Shown piece after piece: positions 43,576 to 47,402 of a stretch of DNA of 47,402 nucleotides. How positions within the stretch are numbered: the stretch's first letter is position 1; each line of letters starts with the position of its first letter. A model generated the notes under the pieces. It was not told where the DNA came from and did no database searches. It worked only from the letters and a program-made list of their open reading frames with translations. The stretch is from positions 1 to 47,402 of the forward strand of contig CAIOGM010000067.1 of assembly GCA_903857795.1 (NCBI GenBank). Direction: 5' to 3'. The translations under genes and the position numbers were made by a program. Origin of the DNA: an uncultured Geobacter sp. (GTDB lineage: Bacteria; Desulfobacterota; Desulfuromonadia; Geobacterales; CAIOGM01).

Positions 43576-45453
43576 GTGAATATCGTCCTCGCGACCCAGC
43601 ACCTCTCCCGCTCTCCCCAGGCGGTCTCGCTGGCCGGGGCCTGCCTCGCCGCGGCTCTCACCACTGACGAACTCCTGGCGGCATCCTGTCGCGTCACCCT
43701 CTGCGACCTCTTCCCCGACCCCCCCCCGGAAAGCGCACTCCACACGATCCTCGCCTCAGACCCCGACGCTGTCGGCCTCTCCGTCTACGTCTGGAACCGG
43801 CGGGAGGCGCTCGCCCTGGCCCGTCTTTTGAGGGAACAGCGGCCGGAACTCCCCCTCTTTGCCGGCGGACCGGAACCGACGGTGGACCCCCTCCCCTTCC
43901 TGGGGGAAGGAGGGTTCGATTTCGTCGTGGTCGGCGAGGGGGAGATCACCTTCGTGGAGGCGGTTGCCGCGTTGAACGAAAAGCGCTCCGTGGCCGGGAT
44001 TCCCGGCGTAGCGACACTCGACCAGGGGACGCTCTCCCTGGTCCAGCGTCCCCCCACGGCGCTGCTGGATCTCCTCCCCTCCCCGCTCCTCACCGGCACG
44101 CTGGACCCTGCCGGCTATGACGGAATGCTCTGGCAGCTCACCCGGGGGTGCGACTTCGGCTGCAGCTACTGCTGCGATGCCGGCGGAATCAGGGGAACCC
44201 GCAGCTTCTCCCTGGAGCGGGTGGAGGCGGAGCTCCGGCTCCTGGCCCAAAGCCGCGTCTCCCAGGTTTTCGTCCTTGACTCCACCTTCAACCGGGAGCC
44301 GGAGCGAGCCAAGCGGATCTTACGGCTGATCCGCAACCATGCCCCCCACATCCATTTCCATTTCGAGATCCGGAGTGAATTCATCGACCGGGAGCAGGCA
44401 AAACTCTTTGCTGCCATCACCTGTTCACTCCAGATCGGCCTCCAGAGCGCTCATCCCAAGGTCCTCGCCCGGGTAGGGCGACGGCTGGAGCGAAACGATT
44501 TTTCCGCCAAGATAGCCCTCCTCAACGAGACCGGCGTCATCTTCGGCTTCGATCTGATCTACGGCCTCCCCGGAGACAACCTGGAGGGGTTCAAGAAGAG
44601 CCTGGATTTTGCCCTCGCCCTCTACCCCAACCATTTGGACATCTTCCCCCTGGCGCTCCTCCCCGGCGCTCAGCTGTCACAGAGCGCCGACCGGCTCGGG
44701 CTGGAGCATCTCACCGAGCCCCCCTATACCCTGATTCAATCCCCCACCTTTCCGGCGGAAGAGCTCGCCAAGGCCGCGCGGCTTGCCGGGGCTTGCGACC
44801 TCTTCTACAGCCGGGGGAAGGCCGTGGCCTGGTTCAACGGGCTCTGCCGCTCCCACTCACTCTCCCCGGCGGCGCTCCTGGAAGAGTTCGAGCTCTGGCT
44901 GACCCGTGAGGCGCCGGGCCAAGGGGAGGAAGAGCTGACCGACGACGACATCCGGGAGCTCCAGTGCCGTTTCCTCCGGGCGCTCTCTCCGGCGCGGAAC
45001 CGGAAGAAGCTCCTTCCGCTGCTCCTCGACCTGGTGGAGTATCACCACCACTACGCCGCGGCGCTCCTGGCGCCGCAACCGGAACTCCCCACCGAACGGG
45101 AACTGGCGCAGCTGGAGCTGGCGACAACCCCCTTTGTCATAGCGGCGTCGACCCGGCTGGCCCGGTTCAACTATGAGATCACCGACATCCTGGAGGCGGG
45201 CGAGGTGGAGCCAACAGAGTTCGTCCGGAGCTTCCGCAAATCCGGCTCCTGCGCCGCCATCTACCCCCGGGCCGACGAGGTGATGACCGAATCCCTGGCC
45301 GAGCCCTTCTTCCGGCTCCTGGAGCGGCTGGACGGCCGGACGTCTCTCCATGAGATGGGGGAGGTGGGAATGGAGCGGGATGAGGCACTGTCGTTTCTGG
45401 AATTTGCCGTTGCGGAGGGGATCGTGGTGAAGGGAAGCGGGAGAACAGGTTAA
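43576..45453 (+). CDS. B12-binding radical SAM protein (DUF4080-like C-terminus)
   Basis: This 625-residue protein has a cobalamin-binding-like domain at 1-140 (ending with FDFVVVGEGEITFVEAVAAL) and a radical SAM domain from about 185, with C192, C196 and C199 in RGCDFGCSYCC. Later segments (LQIGLQSAHPKVLARV, GFDLIYGLPGDNLEGF) are typical of this superfamily. The C-terminal third (about 400-625) resembles the DUF4080 region. The usual B12 motif DxHxxG is not evident, so cofactor binding is uncertain. I use GTG 43576, with GGAG six bases upstream; the ORF extends further back but overlaps gatC. Substrate is unknown. An acyl carrier protein gene follows 103 bases on. Confidence 0.85.
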   Translation: MNIVLATQHLSRSPQAVSLAGACLAAALTTDELLAASCRVTLCDLFPDPPPESALHTILASDPDAVGLSVYVWNRREALALARLLREQRPELPLFAGGPEPTVDPLPFLGEGGFDFVVVGEGEITFVEAVAALNEKRSVAGIPGVATLDQGTLSLVQRPPTALLDLLPSPLLTGTLDPAGYDGMLWQLTRGCDFGCSYCCDAGGIRGTRSFSLERVEAELRLLAQSRVSQVFVLDSTFNREPERAKRILRLIRNHAPHIHFHFEIRSEFIDREQAKLFAAITCSLQIGLQSAHPKVLARVGRRLERNDFSAKIALLNETGVIFGFDLIYGLPGDNLEGFKKSLDFALALYPNHLDIFPLALLPGAQLSQSADRLGLEHLTEPPYTLIQSPTFPAEELAKAARLAGACDLFYSRGKAVAWFNGLCRSHSLSPAALLEEFELWLTREAPGQGEEELTDDDIRELQCRFLRALSPARNRKKLLPLLLDLVEYHHHYAAALLAPQPELPTERELAQLELATTPFVIAASTRLARFNYEITDILEAGEVEPTEFVRSFRKSGSCAAIYPRADEVMTESLAEPFFRLLERLDGRTSLHEMGEVGMERDEALSFLEFAVAEGIVVKGSGRTG

Positions 45454-45556
45454 GGCAACGACCTCGGACGATCGTCATTTACATGGAAATCCGCCCCTCT
45501 TTCTGCTACAAATCCTCCAACGAAAATACTCTTCACTATTACAGGAGAACAACATC

Positions 45557-45793
45557 ATGAACACCATGGAACAGCTGAACAGCGTATTCTGCCAGGTATT
45601 TGATGACGACGATATCAAGATCGCTCCCGAGACCACCGCCAACGACATCGACGGCTGGGACTCCCTCTCCCACGTCAACCTCATCGTGGCGGCCGAGGCT
45701 CACTTCGGCATCCGCTTCTCCCAGAAAGAGCTCCTGACCTTCAAGAATGTCGGCGACCTCCTGAAGGCCATCGAGAGCAAGATCAGCAAATAG
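45557..45793 (+). CDS. Acyl carrier protein
   Basis: This 78-residue protein is an acyl carrier protein of the polyketide/exopolysaccharide-like type. The phosphopantetheine attachment serine is S36 in DGWDSLSHVNLIV. The acidic helix I (QVFDDDDIKIAPE) and the end FKNVGDLLKAIESKI fit the four-helix fold. Its sequence (IDGWDSLSH) differs from the housekeeping AcpP (usually LGADSLD). No fatty-acid synthase, ketosynthase or other carrier-using gene is nearby except possibly the radical SAM gene upstream. AGGAGAA precedes the ATG. Confidence 0.93.
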   Translation: MNTMEQLNSVFCQVFDDDDIKIAPETTANDIDGWDSLSHVNLIVAAEAHFGIRFSQKELLTFKNVGDLLKAIESKISK

Positions 45794-45835
45794 AGCGGCA
45801 AAAATGCCGTTTAGCGATAACGATCGCAACAACCC

Positions 45836-45895
45836 GTAGGAGCGTCCTTTGGGCGCGAATTCCCGGCATCATTCGCGGCAGGAGGCCGCTCCTAC
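45836..45895. repeat. GTAGGAGCG...CGCTCCTAC inverted repeat
   Basis: GTAGGAGCG (45836-45844) and CGCTCCTAC (45887-45895) form a perfect nine-base inverted end pair, with further pairing inside. The pattern is that of a REP-type element seen in many bacteria. It lies 42 bases after the acyl carrier protein gene. Confidence 0.7.
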
Positions 45896-45959
45896 AACCG
45901 TCTTTCTTTCACTGACTGAAGTTCATAAAGAGTCGCTCCGTGTTCTTTCATCTGCCTGT

Positions 45960-46062
45960 TCACCTCTCCCGGATCGCGTATCCCGCAGCCGTTTCGGCGA
46001 TAAACCCTTCCCGCTCCAGATCCCCCAGATTCTTCTTCACCCGCTGGACATCGCCGTCCATC
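45960..46062 (-). pseudogene. Possible remnant of a winged-helix protein C-terminus
   Basis: On the minus strand the frame MDGDVQRVKKNLGDLEREGF, then IAETAAGYAIRER and stop, reads like the end of a real protein: a helix followed by a wing-like beta turn, with codons of normal GC bias. Immediately upstream of it (46063 on), the sequence turns into palindromic repeats with no start or ribosome site. It may be the 3' remnant of a regulator gene broken by repeat insertion. The intergenic stretch 45794-46328 holds only this and repeats. Confidence 0.3.
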
Positions 46063-46196
46063 GTTCCCACGCTCCAGCGTGGGAACGCAGCCGGTGACGC
46101 TCCAGCGTCTGAAAGTGACAACGGGATGAATCCGGTGGCCGAGTAATCCGCCGCTGGAGCGGCGTTGCACCAGTTCCCACGCTGGAGCATGGGAAC
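46063..46196. repeat. Cluster of CGCT(CC/GG)AGCG palindromes
   Basis: Four related palindromes are crowded here. A 24-base near-palindrome at 46063-46086 starts GTTCCCACGCT and ends AGCGTGGGAAC. Others are GACGCTCCAGCGTC at 46096-46109 and CGCCGCTGGAGCGGCG at about 46149-46165, and a variant of the first at 46173-46196 has AGCATGGGAAC as its right arm. The inner CGCTxxAGCG core is shared. Confidence 0.75.
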
Positions 46197-46221
46197 CATG
46201 ATAAATCTCGACGGTGTATCA

Positions 46222-46244
46222 GGGCGAACGCCGTTCGCCCCTAC
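46222..46244. repeat. GTARGGGC palindromic repeat, copy 4
   Basis: GGGCGAACG (46222-46230) pairs with CGTTCGCCC (46232-46240) around a single base, and CTAC follows. The right end CGCCCCTAC matches the ends of copies 1 to 3. Confidence 0.65.
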
Positions 46245-46328
46245 GAATCTATGATGCTTGAAGGGGATGAATTTCTTGACACGATTGGGTGAGTCGAAGT
46301 AGCTTGTGGAATAATTCAAGAGGCACCC

Positions 46329-47402
46329 ATGCGTAAAAAACTCCCCATCGGTATTCAGTCCTTGCAAGAGATCCGCGAAGGCAACTATTACTACGTTGAC
46401 AAGAGCGGTTTTGCCCTGCAACTCATTGACCAAGGGAAGTACTACTTCCTTTCCCGGCCCCGGCGTTTCGGAAAGAGCCTGTTTCTGGACACCCTGAAGG
46501 AACTGTTCGAGGGAAACCGGCTCCTCTTCAAGGGGTTGGCGGCCTATGATCAATGGAACTGGTCGGTAACCTACCCGGTTATCAAGATCAGCTTCGGCGA
46601 GGGAGTATTGAAAAGCGGCGGCGAGTTGAAGGAGAGAATCACCGAGTTGCTCCGTCATCATCAGCAGCGATTGGGTGTCAGCTGTGAAGCCGCCAGCAAC
46701 GCCGGCTGTTTTTTGGAACTGATACAAAAGACTCACCAAAAGTTCGGCCAAAGGGTTGTCATCCTGGTTGACGAATATGATAAGCCGATCCTGGATAACA
46801 TCGAATCACCCGACACGGCTCTTGAGATGCGTGAAAAACTGAAGGATATCTACTCCGTCATCAAGGGAGCGGACGCCCACGTCAAATTCGCCTTTCTTAC
46901 CGGAGTCAGCAAGTTCTCCAAGGTGAGCCTCTTCTCCGGGCTGAATAATCTGGAGGATATCACCCTTGACAAACGATTCAGCGCCATCTGCGGCTATACC
47001 GATGAAGATGTGGAAACGATTTTCCTCCCCGAGTTGAAGGGGCTTGATCGCGACGAGATCAGGCAATGGTACAACGGTTACAACTGGACCGGTGAAGCCG
47101 TTTACAACCCATTTGACCTGTTGCTGTTGTTCCGTAACCGCGAGTTCCGCCCCTGGTGGTTCGAGACCGGAACGCCGACCTTTCTGATCAAACTTCTTTC
47201 CCAGCGACAGCAGTTCACCCCCGACCTTGCCCGGATCATGGCCCCCGAATCACTACTCTCCACCTTCGACGTGGGGAACATTCCCGTTGAGGCGCTGCTG
47301 TTTCAGACGGGCTACCTCACCATCGACTCGGCCCGTCTCCTTCCCGGCCGGTTGGAACTGACCCTCCGCTACCCCAACAAGGAGGTTCAGTCCAGCCTGA
47401 AC
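46329..47402 (+). CDS. AAA-ATPase-like protein (cut by the right edge)
   Basis: The ATG at 46329 is preceded by AAGAGGC. The frame is open for 358 codons to the window end. The N-terminus has the AAA-ATPase-like (PF09820-type) pattern LPIGIQSLQEIREGNYYYVD, then KSGFALQLIDQG. The P-loop-like SRPRRFGKSLFLDTL is at 42-56 and a Walker B-like VVILVDEYDKP at 142-152. FAFLTGVSKFSKVSLFSGLN, followed by NLEDITL, is also characteristic. Proteins of this family often end in a PD-(D/E)XK nuclease domain (DUF1703), which would lie beyond the window. Function is unknown; many genomes carry several copies. Confidence 0.85.
   Translation, partial: MRKKLPIGIQSLQEIREGNYYYVDKSGFALQLIDQGKYYFLSRPRRFGKSLFLDTLKELFEGNRLLFKGLAAYDQWNWSVTYPVIKISFGEGVLKSGGELKERITELLRHHQQRLGVSCEAASNAGCFLELIQKTHQKFGQRVVILVDEYDKPILDNIESPDTALEMREKLKDIYSVIKGADAHVKFAFLTGVSKFSKVSLFSGLNNLEDITLDKRFSAICGYTDEDVETIFLPELKGLDRDEIRQWYNGYNWTGEAVYNPFDLLLLFRNREFRPWWFETGTPTFLIKLLSQRQQFTPDLARIMAPESLLSTFDVGNIPVEALLFQTGYLTIDSARLLPGRLELTLRYPNKEVQSSLN

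Noticed and set aside
45960-46751. A 263-codon minus-strand frame across the repeats and the ATPase gene
   Set aside because: Most of it is antisense to the AAA-ATPase-like gene. Only its last 33 codons look like protein, and these are listed as a possible remnant.

Overview
The window looks like chromosome from a GC-rich, anaerobic deltaproteobacterium of the Geobacter type (Desulfuromonadales). This is inferred from gene content and order, not from a database search. The supporting signs are the conserved run rho-rpmE-thyX-DUF1385-prfA-prmC-murA-hisG-hisD-hisB-hisH, a futalosine-route menaquinone locus, an energy-converting-hydrogenase-related (Ehr) membrane complex, and a secreted protein of a type common in Geobacter. 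Most of the window is ordinary, densely packed housekeeping DNA. I saw no rRNA, tRNA, CRISPR array or insertion sequence.

Layout. (1) 1-7.1 kb, minus strand: the start of a secreted protein, then a five-gene Ehr operon made of complex-I-like antiporter and membrane subunits plus a NuoC/NuoD-like large subunit without recognisable NiFe cysteines. (2) 7.4-17.2 kb, plus strand: transcription termination factor, ribosomal protein L31, thymidylate synthase ThyX, a membrane protein, peptide release factor 1 and its methylase, MurA, then hisG, hisD, hisB and hisH. (3) 17.2-20.8 kb, minus strand: hisF, hisE, a periplasmic thioredoxin-fold protein, a short LarC-like protein and cinA. (4) 21-23.5 kb, plus strand: a PAS protein, an OmpA-family outer-membrane protein with an embedded thrombospondin type-1 domain, and a small secreted protein. 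(5) 23.6-28.3 kb: glycogen phosphorylase and debranching enzyme. (6) 28.3-36.4 kb, minus strand: RNase D, then mqnC, a TumE/TumA-type toxin-antitoxin pair, a LysE-type exporter, mqnE and ubiX/ubiA/ubiD homologues for late menaquinone synthesis. (7) 36.6-45.8 kb, mostly plus strand: a Uma2-family protein, Tex, a YbgC thioesterase, a glycosyltransferase, a secreted protein (minus), a PAS sensor, a YceH-family protein, GatC, a B12-binding radical SAM enzyme and an acyl carrier protein. (8) 45.8-47.4 kb: a cluster of palindromic repeats around a gene remnant, then an AAA-ATPase-like protein cut by the window edge.

How the parts relate. The his genes cover part of histidine synthesis, but hisA, hisC, hisI, hisN and hisZ are not here. 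The mqn/ubi set covers two radical steps and the late prenylation and decarboxylation steps of the futalosine pathway. GlgP and GlgX together degrade glycogen. The Ehr complex, if assembled, would be a proton- or ion-translocating membrane machine whose redox partner is not visible.

The least routine signals are several families of intergenic palindromes, two of which supply the stop codon of the preceding gene. Others are a heptamer array between hisF and hisE, a TSP1 domain inside an OmpA protein, a LarB/LarC-like hybrid, and a radical SAM gene next to a lone acyl carrier protein. I found no clear new multi-gene system; the candidates are listed as findings with tests.
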